From NCBI GenBank assembly GCA_001751005.1, contig MAXL01000234.1:1-5395 (forward strand): a stretch of DNA of 5,395 nt, read 5' to 3'. A program made the translations under genes and the position numbers. This stretch comes from Desulfobacterales bacterium S5133MH16. Lineage in GTDB: Bacteria; Desulfobacterota; Desulfobacteria; Desulfobacterales; UBA11574. Of the stretch, positions 5,373 through 5,395 are shown piece after piece (the stretch's first letter is position 1; each line of letters opens with the position of its first letter). Below the pieces are notes generated by a model. It saw only the letters and a program-made list of their open reading frames with translations, searched no databases and was not told where the DNA came from.

Positions 5373-5395
5373 ATGTTTGAGAAATTGAACAAGAA
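5373..5395 (+). CDS. Possible start of a divergent gene, cut by the window end
   Basis: An ATG at 5373 opens MFEKLNK and continues to the window edge. AAGG at 5363-5366 gives a 6-base spacer, a reasonable ribosome binding site. The position is divergent from the TVP38 cluster with about 170 bases between. Seven residues are too few to suggest a function. Confidence 0.35.

Noticed and set aside
1..5395. CRISPR array, transposase or integrase, or attachment site.
   Set aside because: No regularly spaced direct repeats, no transposase-like reading frame and no tRNA were seen.

Overview
The window looks like chromosomal DNA of a Gram-negative, anaerobe-type bacterium, most plausibly a Desulfobacterota (Desulfobacteraceae-like) sulfate reducer or relative. 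This rests on an OmpA-type C-terminus at the left edge, an exported small protein of a kind I associate with that group, a bacterial Cys-rich-repeat remnant, a TVP38/DedA-type membrane protein and repeat-rich, AT-leaning intergenic DNA. The taxonomic call is inference from style; no marker gene is present.

Left part (1-686). The first 37 bases hold the last residues of an OmpA-family protein, followed by a hairpin. Next comes a small plus-strand gene with two CxxC pairs (154-399). Its 3' end runs, one base out of frame, into the last 27 codons of a Cys-rich-repeat protein (360-443). It therefore looks like a chimeric or frameshifted locus. A perfect 10-bp hairpin at 589-614 separates it from the convergent gene on the other strand.

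Middle (687-1516). A minus-strand gene encodes a 139-residue exported beta-rich protein of unknown function. Upstream of it lie about 410 bases without a gene but with much structure: a 10-bp inverted repeat, a compound hairpin, a GC-rich palindromic block with pseudoknot geometry and four copies of an imperfect 8-bp tandem repeat.

Right part (1517-5208, all minus strand). Transcription runs from a TVP38/TMEM64 membrane protein, through a 24-codon small ORF with a strong ribosome binding site, to a 659-residue protein and then a ROK-family sugar kinase that overlaps the 659-residue gene by 11 bases. The 659-residue protein is the highlight: two successive thioredoxin/glutaredoxin-like domains (CKEC and CPHC) are fused to a complete (alpha/alpha)6 glycosidase of the GH63 mannosylglycerate/glucosylglycerate hydrolase type. 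The simplest model is a cytoplasmic pathway in which the hydrolase frees a hexose from a glycoside, possibly a compatible solute, and the coupled kinase phosphorylates it. The fused redox domains may tie activity to thiol state. The last 23 bases may begin a divergent plus-strand gene.
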